A stretch of DNA of 64,000 nucleotides from assembly GCF_001514495.1 (NCBI RefSeq), contig NZ_BCNM01000006.1, positions 186,001 to 250,000 on the forward strand. The letters run 5' to 3'. Position 1 is the first letter of the stretch. Every line of letters begins with the position of its first letter. A program made the translations under genes and the position numbers. Shown here one piece after another: positions 25,741-34,094 of this stretch. The DNA is from Paenibacillus pabuli NBRC 13638. Its GTDB lineage: Bacteria; Bacillota; Bacilli; Paenibacillales; Paenibacillaceae. A model generated the notes under the pieces. It was not told the DNA's origin. It worked only from the letters and a program-made list of their open reading frames with translations, and searched no databases.

Positions 25741-26991
25741 TTATTTGATCAATGTTTTGTAATCGTTGTATTCCATTTTGCCATTCTGCTTGCTCAGAAG
25801 GAGTAATTGGTGACTGATGTTCGCTTCACGGTCTGCATAGATGCGTTTGAGCAGGTCGTGGCTCATTCGAAGAAAGTAATAACCTTCGTCCGGGTTGTCT
25901 TTCTCATGGAACACCACACCAAGAAGGCGATATAGTTTTGCTCGCAATATCCCTTCATCTCGCTGATCCAGCAATTGAAGGGCTTCTTTGATGGCAGCCT
26001 CTGCCTGCAGCGGCTCGCGCTCTTCCAGATAGATTTTACTGATTTCCTCCAATATGGAAGCCTTCTTGTGGGGCAGATTGCGTTTGTCGTATATTTCGGC
26101 GCACTCAGCCAGCAAGGGAAGGGCTTCTTTTTTTTGCCCCATATAGAGCTGAATAACGGCAAGATTGTGAAGGGCCAGCACGTAGGATTCGCTTTTTGCC
26201 CGTTTATATGAATCTGCCGAGGTTTTGGTCCATTCATAGCTTAAGGACAGATGCCCATCCTGCTCGGACATGTAGTAGGCTTTGCCCAAGCCAAGCGTAA
26301 TCTCACCATAAAGTTCCTGCTGTCCTGTCATCCGGGCTTTTTTTTCTGCTTTATGGTAGAAATCCAGACCTTGATCCACATTCCCTAGGCGCAAATGAGT
26401 GGTTCCAAGATACGTCAGTGCACGAATATGCTCATCCTGCAAGTGTTTAAGCCTGCTGCTGTAAGTATATGCCTGTTCATAATATTTGCGGGCTGCATGA
26501 AACAGCTCTGCGTGAAAAGCGGATCGCCCCATCTCCAGATAGTATTGAACAATGCGCTCCCGATCTCCGGTACGGGTTACTGTAAAGGCTGCGGCCTCTC
26601 CTTTGTCCATGGCTTCGCGATGTTCACCCATTCGGTTATAGCTGCGCATAATGAGGAGATAGGCATCTGTCTGGTCCAGGGCATCCTTGGTCAGTGTGAG
26701 CACATTGTGAGCCATGCGAATGCAGGCACGGTCATTGTTCTCCTCGTGATAGGCCTTCGCTTTATCCAGCACAGCTACCCCAATATCCGTATCTACCCCT
26801 GTACTTTCTCCCGAAAAATACTCCATAGGTGTGTTTAAACGCTTGGCAATAATCTTCAACATACGCTGAGAAGGAACAGCTCTGCCTTTTTCGATAAGGC
26901 TGATATAAGAGCGTGTCATATCCTCTCCCGCCAGTTGCTTTTGCGAGAGACCAAGCTGCTCCCGGATTTCCCGGATTTTGGGTCCGAGCAT
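25741..26991 (-). CDS. HTH-TPR transcriptional regulator (RRNPP type)
   Basis: Protein of 416 residues, near the length of NprR. Residues 1-60 are an XRE helix-turn-helix (REQLGLSQKQLAGEDMTRSY). Residues about 70-400 are repeated TPR helices, for example YLEMGRSAFHAELFHAARKYYEQAY and ALHNLAVIQLYMGQKKEALPLL. In the RRNPP family the TPR pocket binds a re-imported oligopeptide and changes DNA binding. The gene is divergent from the repeat-peptide gene, 184 bp apart, so it is the natural candidate regulator of the 27-43 kb cluster. Confidence 0.85.
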   Translation of the reverse strand: MLGPKIREIREQLGLSQKQLAGEDMTRSYISLIEKGRAVPSQRMLKIIAKRLNTPMEYFSGESTGVDTDIGVAVLDKAKAYHEENNDRACIRMAHNVLTLTKDALDQTDAYLLIMRSYNRMGEHREAMDKGEAAAFTVTRTGDRERIVQYYLEMGRSAFHAELFHAARKYYEQAYTYSSRLKHLQDEHIRALTYLGTTHLRLGNVDQGLDFYHKAEKKARMTGQQELYGEITLGLGKAYYMSEQDGHLSLSYEWTKTSADSYKRAKSESYVLALHNLAVIQLYMGQKKEALPLLAECAEIYDKRNLPHKKASILEEISKIYLEEREPLQAEAAIKEALQLLDQRDEGILRAKLYRLLGVVFHEKDNPDEGYYFLRMSHDLLKRIYADREANISHQLLLLSKQNGKMEYNDYKTLIK

Positions 26992-27175
26992 GTTCGTTCA
27001 CCGTCCCTTGAATATAGTTTGATTTTACTAGAGTAGTGAGTTGTATGTTGATTCGATGGAGTGGCATAAGCAAGGGGTAAGGGGTGTAAGAGAATCATTT
27101 ACCTCCATTTACAGTTTAATTCCAATTTAGGAGATTATAGAATGATAGTATCCAAGATGAAAGGAGGAGAAATGA
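26992..27175. promoter_or_regulatory. divergent promoter region of the peptide cluster
   Basis: 184 bp between the HTH-TPR regulator and the precursor gene. A TATAGAAT-like -10 near 27136 and an AAAGGAGGAGA ribosome site at 27160-27170 serve the precursor. I see no clear palindrome for the regulator. Confidence 0.45.
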
Positions 27176-27472
27176 ATGGTCCTTAAAGCGACTCCCATTA
27201 CACTGGAGCAATTGAAACGCAAAGAAATCGAAGCAGCACAAATGGAAGCTAACGTACTGGGTGAGGCTCGTGAAGTTAGTGCGCGTGCAGTAGAAGCCCG
27301 TGCGGTATCTGCTCGTGCAGCAGAAGCTCGCGCAGTAGAAGCTCGTGCGGTATCTGCTCGTGCAGCAGAGGCTCGCGCAGTAGAAGCTCGTGCAGTAGCG
27401 GCTCGCGCAGCAGAAGCTCGTGCAGTAGCGGCTCGTGCGGCAGCAGCCCGCGCAGCAGCAGCCCGTGCCTGA
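27176..27472 (+). CDS. Ala/Arg pentad-repeat peptide, candidate RiPP precursor
   Basis: Peptide of 98 residues. Residues 1-30 form a non-repetitive, charged, helix-prone leader-like part (PITLEQLKRKEIEAAQMEAN). From residue 31 on, the chain is 13 pentads of Ala-Arg-x-x-x plus a final ARA, with an Arg every fifth residue, 14 in all. After the first pentad (AREVS) only Ala, Arg, Val, Glu and Ser occur. There is a higher-order 15-residue unit ARAVE-ARAVS-ARAAE. A strong AAAGGAGGAGA ribosome site precedes it and a hairpin follows. It leads a cluster with an arginase-fold enzyme, acyl-transfer enzymes and M16 proteases, so I read it as the modified substrate. No known precursor family is recognised; a structural or nucleic-acid-binding role is the alternative. 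Confidence 0.7.
   Translation: MVLKATPITLEQLKRKEIEAAQMEANVLGEAREVSARAVEARAVSARAAEARAVEARAVSARAAEARAVEARAVAARAAEARAVAARAAAARAAAARA
27266..27469 (+). repeat. 15-bp tandem repeat coding Ala-Arg pentads
   Basis: About 13.6 copies of a 15-bp unit of the type GCTCGTGCAGCAGAA, grouped as a 45-bp higher-order unit (VE, VS, AE variants) in the first nine full pentads after AREVS and decaying to all-Ala variants at the 3' end. Codon-third-position drift between copies shows it is not a very recent expansion. Confidence 0.9.
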
Positions 27473-27509
27473 TCTTACTTACTTATCGCATTACGTTTGA
27501 TTCATAGAT

Positions 27510-27531
27510 GAGAGCTTCCACGGAAGCTCTC
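27510..27531 (+). terminator. intercistronic hairpin after the precursor gene
   Basis: Perfect inverted repeat GAGAGCTTCC / GGAAGCTCTC with a 2-nt nominal gap (realistic CACG loop). It is followed by TCTCCCTATATTC, not a clean T run. It is placed where a partial terminator or mRNA-stabilising stem would raise precursor expression over the enzymes downstream. Confidence 0.55.
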
Positions 27532-27586
27532 TCTCCCTATATTCAGAGAGATTCGCATGTTGGTGATAACGAGGTGTCTTGAGCCG

Positions 27587-28597
27587 ATGCATATCAAGCA
27601 AATATGGTCTTATATTCCAGAACATACCGTACCCATTCGGGAACTGAACGATGCTCTGGGACTCAACAATGCCCAGACGAAAGTACTGGAAAAAATTCAT
27701 GGTTTGAAACAGGTTCGGCAAGACAGGGATGGAGATCTGGCGGCACTGCTCGGGCATGTGCTTGCCCAGGTAGTAAACCATCCGACCGTAGCCCTTTCTT
27801 CAATTAAGTATATCATTTATTGCCACACAATTCAGGAAAATTTCCCCTTTCCTATGAAAGTTTTGCAAGGCCTGAAACGGGCGTACGGATTGCAGCATGC
27901 CATCGCATTTTCGCTTACGCAGCAGAACTGCGCATCAGGTTTGGTTGCCCTAAATGTTGCCGAGACATTGCTGCCTTCATTGGAAGCGGATGATCATATT
28001 TTAATTTTGACAGGGGAGAAAACGTTTAGCCCCGTTGTGCAACTGATTCCCAACACAACCGTGATGGGGGAGGCAGCCGCGGCTGTCCTGGTTGGCAATA
28101 TCGGAGAAGGAAGCCGAATGGTTGGACTTACGAACGTTACGCTGGGTAAGTACTGCAATGTGCTGACAGGGAATCCCCAATTACAAAGGGAATTTCAGGA
28201 GATCTACACGCCCCGGTTATGCGAGGCCATTCTGTCAGCTGTGGAGCAGGCAGATCTGGTACTGCAGGACATTCGATATATCATACCGCACAATGTGAAT
28301 TTATCTTCCTGGAAGAAAGTAGCTGCCGGGTTGTCGTATCCCCTCGAACGTATATATACATCGAATGTGGAAGAGATCGGTCATTGCTTCTGTTCGGATC
28401 CGTATATCAATCTTCAAGCTGTTCTGGAGCAGGAGCTTCTGCGACCGGAGGATTACTATCTGCTTGTCACGGTTGGTCTTGGGGTTACCTTCAGCGTAGC
28501 GGTGATGCAATATGCAGGAATTAGGGGGGATAGGCGTGACGACAGTGTTGACCGATTTTTCAAGCCGGTTGAAGTGGGCGTTAACGGGCCAGCATGA
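27587..28597 (+). CDS. 3-oxoacyl-ACP synthase III-like enzyme (KASIII fold)
   Basis: Thiolase-fold protein of 336 residues. The nucleophile is Cys115 in QQNCASG, and His235 in PHNVN matches the FabH histidine. The third catalytic residue, Asn in FabH (xxGNTS), is replaced by His266 in EEIGHCFCSDPYINL, with Asp271 five residues on. This points to an acyl transfer or condensation different from normal FabH. The C-terminus runs about 25 residues past the usual FabH end and overlaps the next gene by 62 bp. Start chosen at MHIKQIWSYIPE, which matches FabH-type N-termini. Confidence 0.8.
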   Translation: MHIKQIWSYIPEHTVPIRELNDALGLNNAQTKVLEKIHGLKQVRQDRDGDLAALLGHVLAQVVNHPTVALSSIKYIIYCHTIQENFPFPMKVLQGLKRAYGLQHAIAFSLTQQNCASGLVALNVAETLLPSLEADDHILILTGEKTFSPVVQLIPNTTVMGEAAAAVLVGNIGEGSRMVGLTNVTLGKYCNVLTGNPQLQREFQEIYTPRLCEAILSAVEQADLVLQDIRYIIPHNVNLSSWKKVAAGLSYPLERIYTSNVEEIGHCFCSDPYINLQAVLEQELLRPEDYYLLVTVGLGVTFSVAVMQYAGIRGDRRDDSVDRFFKPVEVGVNGPA

Positions 28598-29924
28598 TGT
28601 TACTTTTATATTCCTGAACAACTTTGAGGTGGAGGAATATTGGAGTGATCCGGAAATTCTTAAGCTGCCTTCATTGAGTATTGGCTCTGCTGCAGACGTT
28701 GTTAACCGGATGGAGGAACTGGGGCTTTTTCTCGCCGGCGAGAACGATATCATTCTGCTCAAGAGTGTGCCGGATCAAGCTTTTATGGCCGAGGCACAGT
28801 CACTCGGTTTTGGTCGGGCAAGGTGTGTTGCTGCAAGATGCAATGAGCCGGCTCTGAACATTACTGCTAATCTTCTGAATTGTTCAGAGACTCTGGACAA
28901 GCTGCGAAGTCTGTCTGAGGAGTCTGGAACTCGTGCTTTTCTAGTTCCCTTCGGGACATCAGCCCAGGAAGAAGAGCTTTCCCGCCTTACGGGAATTCCT
29001 CTTGCCGTTCCCTCCGCAGACGTGTTCCGCAGGGTGAATGACAAGGGTTATTCGCGCCGTCTCAACGCCGAACTGGGCATTCGCCAGATTCCTGGCGTAG
29101 AGTGTACGTCTCTGGAAGAGCTTGCATCCGGTTTCGAGCGTCTGAAGCCTGTACTTGAACAGGGCGGGCGCCTTGTACTGAAGGATTCCATGGGTGTATC
29201 GGGCAAAGGCATCACCGTCATTGCCGATGAAACCCGGTTTCAAAAATGTATGAGCATGCTGGAGAAGCAGGCGAGTAAAAAGGACATTCACAGGATCAAT
29301 TATGTGCTCGAACAATGGATTGACAAAATCTGTGACCTGAATTATCAGATCCTCATCGATCGATCCGGTGGAGTCGAATTCCTCGGCGTAAAGGAGTCGC
29401 TGGTAGAGCAGGGTGTACACCAGGGACATCTCATGCCCTCTCGCCTGGATGATGTTCAACTGGGCATCATTCGGGAGGCAGCCATGCGAATCGGCGCAGC
29501 TTTGCACCGGGATGGGTATTATGGCATCGCCGGCATGGACGCAATTCTGGACGAGGATAGCACGGTTTGGCCGAATCTCGAAATCAATGCAAGGTTTAAT
29601 ATGTCGACTTACCAGACGAATATTCAAAACCAATGGCTTCCGGACGGCATGTTCGGCCTGGCGAAAAAGTACACTTTGCGGCTCATGCATCTGCTGGAGT
29701 ACGGGGAGCTGCGCTCAAGACTGGGCGGGCTGATGTTCAAGCCGGAAAATGGCGAGGGACTGTTAATCAACAACTTTGCAACGGTTAATGCGGCATTCAG
29801 AAGTGAAGGAAGCCTGTTTTCCGGGCGCCTGTATGGCGTAATTATTGCGTCTTCCCCTGAACGGCTGCGAGCTATCGATGAATCGGTAGAAGCCGTTTTA
29901 TCTTGCATAAACGAGGTGATGTGA
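28536..29924 (+). CDS. ATP-grasp ligase (BtrJ-like candidate)
   Basis: Ligase of about 462 residues that would activate a carboxylate as acyl phosphate and couple it to an amine or thiol. ATP-grasp features are the phosphate-binding RLVLKDSMGVSGKGI loop near residue 215, the YVLEQWI adenine-side strand, and the Mg-binding ExNxR motif as EINARFNMS near residue 350. With the LysA/BtrK-like decarboxylase and ACP directly following, the order matches the butirosin BtrJ-BtrK-BtrI logic, in which an amino acid is loaded on an ACP and decarboxylated. The GTG start has AGGGGGG six bases upstream. Substrate inferred, not shown. Confidence 0.78.
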   Translation: MTTVLTDFSSRLKWALTGQHDVTFIFLNNFEVEEYWSDPEILKLPSLSIGSAADVVNRMEELGLFLAGENDIILLKSVPDQAFMAEAQSLGFGRARCVAARCNEPALNITANLLNCSETLDKLRSLSEESGTRAFLVPFGTSAQEEELSRLTGIPLAVPSADVFRRVNDKGYSRRLNAELGIRQIPGVECTSLEELASGFERLKPVLEQGGRLVLKDSMGVSGKGITVIADETRFQKCMSMLEKQASKKDIHRINYVLEQWIDKICDLNYQILIDRSGGVEFLGVKESLVEQGVHQGHLMPSRLDDVQLGIIREAAMRIGAALHRDGYYGIAGMDAILDEDSTVWPNLEINARFNMSTYQTNIQNQWLPDGMFGLAKKYTLRLMHLLEYGELRSRLGGLMFKPENGEGLLINNFATVNAAFRSEGSLFSGRLYGVIIASSPERLRAIDESVEAVLSCINEVM

Positions 29925-31211
29925 ATGTCAGCGGAATATCAGGTTCAGCAGCTGCCCATCTCGGAAATAGCCGAGAGATTCGGGACGCCCCTGTATGTCT
30001 ATGATGGGGATATACTGCGACAGGTGTATCAAGAACTCAGGGGCTCGCTTACGCCCCATGTGGAGCTGTTTTATTCACTGAAAGCCAATCCGAATATATC
30101 CATTGTACACATGCTGCAGGAGATGGGCGCACAGGCAGAGGTATGCTCCCTGACCGAATTGCATACGGCTGTAAGTGCAGGAGTACCGCCAGAAAGCATT
30201 ATTTTCCTTGGACCTGGTAAAAGCGATGAAGAGATTGCAGCCTGTATACGTTACGGCATTTATGCTATCGTGTGCGAATCGTTTCAGGAACTTGAGCGCA
30301 TTGAGATGATCGCCGCGAATGAAGGGCGGATTGTATCCGTGGCTCTCAGAGTGAATCCTTCCTTTTCTGTTAAAGGGTCAAGGCTGACTATGGGCGGCAA
30401 ACCGCGCCAGTTCGGTATGGACGAAGAAAGTGTTCTTCAGGGGAAGAAGCAGTTTGAAGGCTGCTCGCATGTGGAGATTATGGGACTTCACGTATACATG
30501 GGAACCCGCATGTTAGAAGTAGAACCCATTGCCGAGAATACCCGCCATATTCTGGATCTGGCGGAGCGGCTTGAGAATGAGCTTGATATTAAGCTGCGCA
30601 TGGTCGATGTCGGCGGGGGATTGGGCGTGCCGTACCATGAAGGTGAACAGCCTCTGTCCATTGCATCCCTGACGGAACAAATAAATCCGCTGTTCGAAGC
30701 CTTTCGTCTTGGGCACCCGAATACCCGGTTGTTCATGGAGCTTGGGCGATATTTGGTAGGTACTTGCGGCATGCTGGTCAGCCGTGCTTTGTACGTCAAA
30801 CAATCGTATGGAGAAAACTTTGTTGTGACGGATGGAGGGACGAACTGTCATATGGCAGCAGTAGGTACAGGTTCCTACGTGAAGCGCAACTTTCCGATTG
30901 CATCCCTGACGCGTTACGGAGAAGCGCCTGTGGCCGAATACAACATTACGGGTCCCTTATGTACGCCCAACGATGTTGTGGGCAAACGTGTTCAGCTTCC
31001 TCTTATTACACGGGGGGACTTGATTGGGGTGTTTCACTCCGGAGCCTACGGGCCAACGGCTTCTCCAACGCACTTTTTGAGTCACGGAAGTCCGGCAGAA
31101 GTTCTGATTGTCGGCGGAGAGGCCCACTTGATCCGGGATAGGGATACTCCGCAGGATCTGCTGGGCAAACAGCATTTGATTCAAGTATCCCACACGGCAA
31201 TAACCAATTGA
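29925..31211 (+). CDS. PLP-dependent decarboxylase, LysA/BtrK type
   Basis: Fold-III PLP decarboxylase of 428 residues. PLP lysine is Lys53 in FYSLKANPN; the glycine loop is DVGGGLGVPYHEGE; ELGRYLVG corresponds to the EPGR arginine motif; GPLCTPND carries the catalytic Cys/Asp; VFHSGAYG is the C-terminal PLP tyrosine. All catalytic elements look intact. It abuts the ATP-grasp gene (stop then ATG) and precedes an ACP, so the substrate may be an ACP-bound amino acid, as for BtrK, rather than free diaminopimelate. Confidence 0.88.
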   Translation: MSAEYQVQQLPISEIAERFGTPLYVYDGDILRQVYQELRGSLTPHVELFYSLKANPNISIVHMLQEMGAQAEVCSLTELHTAVSAGVPPESIIFLGPGKSDEEIAACIRYGIYAIVCESFQELERIEMIAANEGRIVSVALRVNPSFSVKGSRLTMGGKPRQFGMDEESVLQGKKQFEGCSHVEIMGLHVYMGTRMLEVEPIAENTRHILDLAERLENELDIKLRMVDVGGGLGVPYHEGEQPLSIASLTEQINPLFEAFRLGHPNTRLFMELGRYLVGTCGMLVSRALYVKQSYGENFVVTDGGTNCHMAAVGTGSYVKRNFPIASLTRYGEAPVAEYNITGPLCTPNDVVGKRVQLPLITRGDLIGVFHSGAYGPTASPTHFLSHGSPAEVLIVGGEAHLIRDRDTPQDLLGKQHLIQVSHTAITN

Positions 31212-31223
31212 TAAGGAGAGATG

Positions 31224-31490
31224 ATGAACATGACGACTGCATTGTTGCTTGAAGAGATTAAGGGTGCTATTGCTGAAGTATTGAATACGGAAGCCCGGCA
31301 GGACATCCAATTGAGCACATCTTTATTTGACGAACTTTATCTGGATTCGACTTCGGTACTGGAACTGCTGATGACGTTAGAGGATCGGATTGAGGGCCTG
31401 GAGATTGATCCGGACGAGCTGGAGCCAGATGTGTTCGATACGGTAGGCTCTCTGGCTGCTTACATCGAGAAGCAGCTGATCGCGGCTTGA
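31224..31490 (+). CDS. acyl carrier protein
   Basis: Free-standing carrier protein of 88 residues. The phosphopantetheine serine is Ser42 in LYLDSTSVLELL, matching the DSxxxxEL pattern. The chain is strongly acidic and helical, as usual. AAGGAG precedes a cluster of in-frame ATGs, and the one with best spacing was taken. It lies between the decarboxylase and a KASIII-like gene, and the cluster encodes its own Sfp-type transferase, so it is probably dedicated to this pathway. Confidence 0.88.
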   Translation: MNMTTALLLEEIKGAIAEVLNTEARQDIQLSTSLFDELYLDSTSVLELLMTLEDRIEGLEIDPDELEPDVFDTVGSLAAYIEKQLIAA

Positions 31491-32368
31491 TGGCTTCGCC
31501 TGTTGCCATTCGGAAGATGGGGGTCAGGCTTTTTTTGGACAAAAATCCTCCATTTGAGCATCCCGATTTGCTGCGCTTACACCAGGACATGTTTGCCGAT
31601 ACTCCGGTAAAATACAATGTTGATCTTCTACAGGAACGAAACAACAATGCCTATCATGACATGAGCGTGGAACTGTTGGAAGCAACGGGACTTGATGGGA
31701 TGATGCAGGATGTAGATGTACTGCTGCTCGCTTACAATTTCCCGAATATTCGCCCGGACATTTCAATTGTGAATTATTTGATGGATCGATATCAGGCGTC
31801 CTTTACCAGCTTTGCTGTAAATGATCTTGGTTTTGGCGCTCCTTTTGTGGCACTTCACATGCTTCAGCACTATTTGAGCCGGGAAGGTTACAACAAGGGC
31901 ATGCTGCTGATCATGGATCAGACTTCTCTTCCGTATGAAACCATGGAATTGAATGTAACGAACGGTCCGGATACCGCTGCAGTGATTTTGCTTGACCGGA
32001 GAACAGGCAGGGGACCCTGCCTGTTGGGCGTGGAGATGATACATGCCGATCAGTCCATATCCGATACGGCGGCTCTGGTAATGGATCGATTATGCACGGA
32101 GACATCCATTCACCGGAGTCAGGTTACCTTGTTGATCCACCCTGATCTGGAACAGGAATGTATGGGGCGTTCATGGTACGAGGATTTTGGATGGAAGGGG
32201 TGTTACGATCCATCACGCTGGAGCGCAGCTCCGTTCTTTGCATTACAGGAACTTCTGGAGGATGAGGACAGGAGTGAGTACATATGCCTTATGCATCTGG
32301 AGCATACCGATTCATTCATTCACGCCCTGTTAATTCAAACTGGCGATGCAAGGGTGGACGGTCAGTAA
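31490..32368 (+). CDS. KASIII-like protein lacking the catalytic cysteine
   Basis: Protein of 292 residues with thiolase-fold features. The segment FAVNDLGFGAPFVALHML aligns with the nucleophile elbow but has no Cys, and LLIHPDLEQE keeps a His-like position. The C-terminal third is shortened and the Asn/His motif is absent. It overlaps the ACP stop by one base, so it is translationally coupled. Probably a non-catalytic partner or docking subunit for the neighbouring KASIII-like enzymes, comparable in idea to chain-length factors; this is inference. Confidence 0.6.
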   Translation: MASPVAIRKMGVRLFLDKNPPFEHPDLLRLHQDMFADTPVKYNVDLLQERNNNAYHDMSVELLEATGLDGMMQDVDVLLLAYNFPNIRPDISIVNYLMDRYQASFTSFAVNDLGFGAPFVALHMLQHYLSREGYNKGMLLIMDQTSLPYETMELNVTNGPDTAAVILLDRRTGRGPCLLGVEMIHADQSISDTAALVMDRLCTETSIHRSQVTLLIHPDLEQECMGRSWYEDFGWKGCYDPSRWSAAPFFALQELLEDEDRSEYICLMHLEHTDSFIHALLIQTGDARVDGQ

Positions 32369-32386
32369 CAAGGAGGAGGGAACAAC

Positions 32387-33373
32387 GTGACGTTCGGTAT
32401 TGTGGATATTGGCGTCTATCTGCCTGAACAGATCCAGCAGCCGGAAGAGGTGCTGGCTGCCCTGGAACTGGGGAAGGGTGAACTTCAGTTTTTGCGCAAG
32501 TGCCATCACCTGGAAGGCGTACCTATGACGGATTCGAGTCAGATGCTGGACGATACGATTGCGCTAGCTGTGGAATGCCTTCAGGGCAGGCAGTCCCTCG
32601 CCGCCATAGACCTTGTTCTCTATGTCCATTCCTTCCAGGTGCAGACACCTGGCGACTACAGGCTGATACAACGTGTACTGCGACGTTTCGGAATGGAAGA
32701 TGTACCTTTCTATGGCATATCCCAAATGAACTGCGCTTCGTCGATAGCTGCTCTTCAATGGCTTGAACGCATTGCACAAACACAGCCTCACATTAAGGAT
32801 GTGCTGCTTGTCTGTGCAGATCAATTCAATTTTCTGCCTTCCGAATGGCGTTATCTACGCAAATCGGCGATCCTGGGTGATTCCGCCGTAGCCGTTCTGT
32901 TAAGCAGGGAGAGTCATCAGCATGTCGTTCAGGCGACGCATATTTTTCGGGATACCCGGTTCCATACCGGCTATCACGCAACGGCCGATGAGATTACGGC
33001 ATTTAACCGATTGTATGTGGATCATATCATTCAAGGCATGGAAGAGCTGCTGTCCATGAAAGGCCTGACTCTTCAGGATGTGGATCATATCTTCCCCCAT
33101 AACGTCAACTGGACAACCTGGAGGGAATTCTCGCGGCGAACGGGGATGGCGCAGGAGCGGATATATCTGGATAACATTCAGCGAATCGGGCATACCTTCT
33201 CTACGGACCCGTTTATTAATTTGAGTTCGGGGTTGGAGCAGGACTGGGTTTGCAGGAAGGGACGCTCCATCATGGTCAGCATCGGGCTGGGCAGTTTTTT
33301 CGGTTTTGCATTGGTGGAGCATGGAGGAAACGAAGAACGAGTGAACAGGAGGAGTGACAATGCAGGTCATTGA
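32387..33373 (+). CDS. 3-oxoacyl-ACP synthase III-like enzyme (KASIII fold)
   Basis: Thiolase-fold enzyme of 328 residues, GTG start after AGGAGGAGGG. Cys116 in SQMNCASS and His238 in FPHNVNW are kept. As in the 27587 paralogue, the FabH Asn is replaced by His269 in NIQRIGHTFSTDPFINL, with Asp274 following, so the two share one unusual active-site variant. YLPE at residue 11 is the normal FabH start motif. The stop overlaps the next gene by 14 bp. Confidence 0.83.
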   Translation: MTFGIVDIGVYLPEQIQQPEEVLAALELGKGELQFLRKCHHLEGVPMTDSSQMLDDTIALAVECLQGRQSLAAIDLVLYVHSFQVQTPGDYRLIQRVLRRFGMEDVPFYGISQMNCASSIAALQWLERIAQTQPHIKDVLLVCADQFNFLPSEWRYLRKSAILGDSAVAVLLSRESHQHVVQATHIFRDTRFHTGYHATADEITAFNRLYVDHIIQGMEELLSMKGLTLQDVDHIFPHNVNWTTWREFSRRTGMAQERIYLDNIQRIGHTFSTDPFINLSSGLEQDWVCRKGRSIMVSIGLGSFFGFALVEHGGNEERVNRRSDNAGH

Positions 33374-34094
33374 ATTCCAGGGAGCGGGAGCGAAACCTGC
33401 TGGACTGCAAGCGGCTGGCGACCCCGTTGCCCCAGTCTCGGAATTATTGGAGGATGCAACTGTGCGGTGGAGCAACCGTCCCGTGCTTTTGGCTGCAGGG
33501 GCATATCTGCTGGCGACAGCCCGCTTGATTGAACAAGAACCTATGGTTTGGCATGAAGCATCCGGGGGGCTGTACCGTTGGGATCAGCTGCATGTCGTGT
33601 TTGTGCAGGACCGGATGCTGGAACCTTCCGCAATTCAACTATACCGTGTGCAGCTGAATCCGGGCGAGGAGGCTCAGGAGTCCGGCAATGACGAGGGAAC
33701 GAACTGGGGCGATGTTTTGAAAATCGGATTGCTCCAATTCCGGACCGAATTGTGCAGGGCTGGTTTGGAACAGATGCGCAGACATTTGTCTGGTCGTATA
33801 TCTGGTGGGCAATCCACCTTCCAGCATCAACTGGTGAAAGGCATGGTCGCGGATATTCTGACAACGCTTTATATGACGGAGACGTTGCCTCAGGATCACT
33901 TCCTGTCAGCGAAGCCAGACCTTCCGTCTGGCCGGGTTCACGAATGGATACATCAGGAACTGGATGAGGCCTTTAGACAGATCCAGCGCCTTGGTGGAGG
34001 CTTCGGATTTTTGAGACAGGGTGTATCTTCATATATATATACGGGCCAATTGGTGAAAAACATGCTGTTAACAGGCGAGGAGGATTATCGATGA
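33360..34094 (+). CDS. truncated acyl-CoA dehydrogenase-like protein
   Basis: Protein of 244 residues, not clearly assigned. The segment LRRHLSGRISGGQSTFQHQ-type (residues about 140-165) followed by LVKGMVADILTTLYMTE and later LGGGFGFLRQG resembles the C-terminal four-helix bundle of acyl-CoA dehydrogenases (FGxxIxxHQ, then GGxGF). The FAD-binding beta domain is missing. It overlaps by four bases (ATGA) the next gene, a full-length acyl-CoA dehydrogenase homologue, so the two may form a heteromer. AGGAGG precedes the ATG. Confidence 0.5.
   Translation: MQVIEFQGAGAKPAGLQAAGDPVAPVSELLEDATVRWSNRPVLLAAGAYLLATARLIEQEPMVWHEASGGLYRWDQLHVVFVQDRMLEPSAIQLYRVQLNPGEEAQESGNDEGTNWGDVLKIGLLQFRTELCRAGLEQMRRHLSGRISGGQSTFQHQLVKGMVADILTTLYMTETLPQDHFLSAKPDLPSGRVHEWIHQELDEAFRQIQRLGGGFGFLRQGVSSYIYTGQLVKNMLLTGEEDYR

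Noticed and set aside
27266..27469. Repeats taken as a CRISPR array
   Set aside because: The units are 15 bp, contiguous and in frame within a coding region with a strong ribosome site; there are no spacers.
28597..28600. Frameshift between the first KASIII-like gene and the ATP-grasp gene
   Set aside because: The 62-bp overlap is in different frames, each gene is complete, and the ATP-grasp gene has its own AGGGGGG site.
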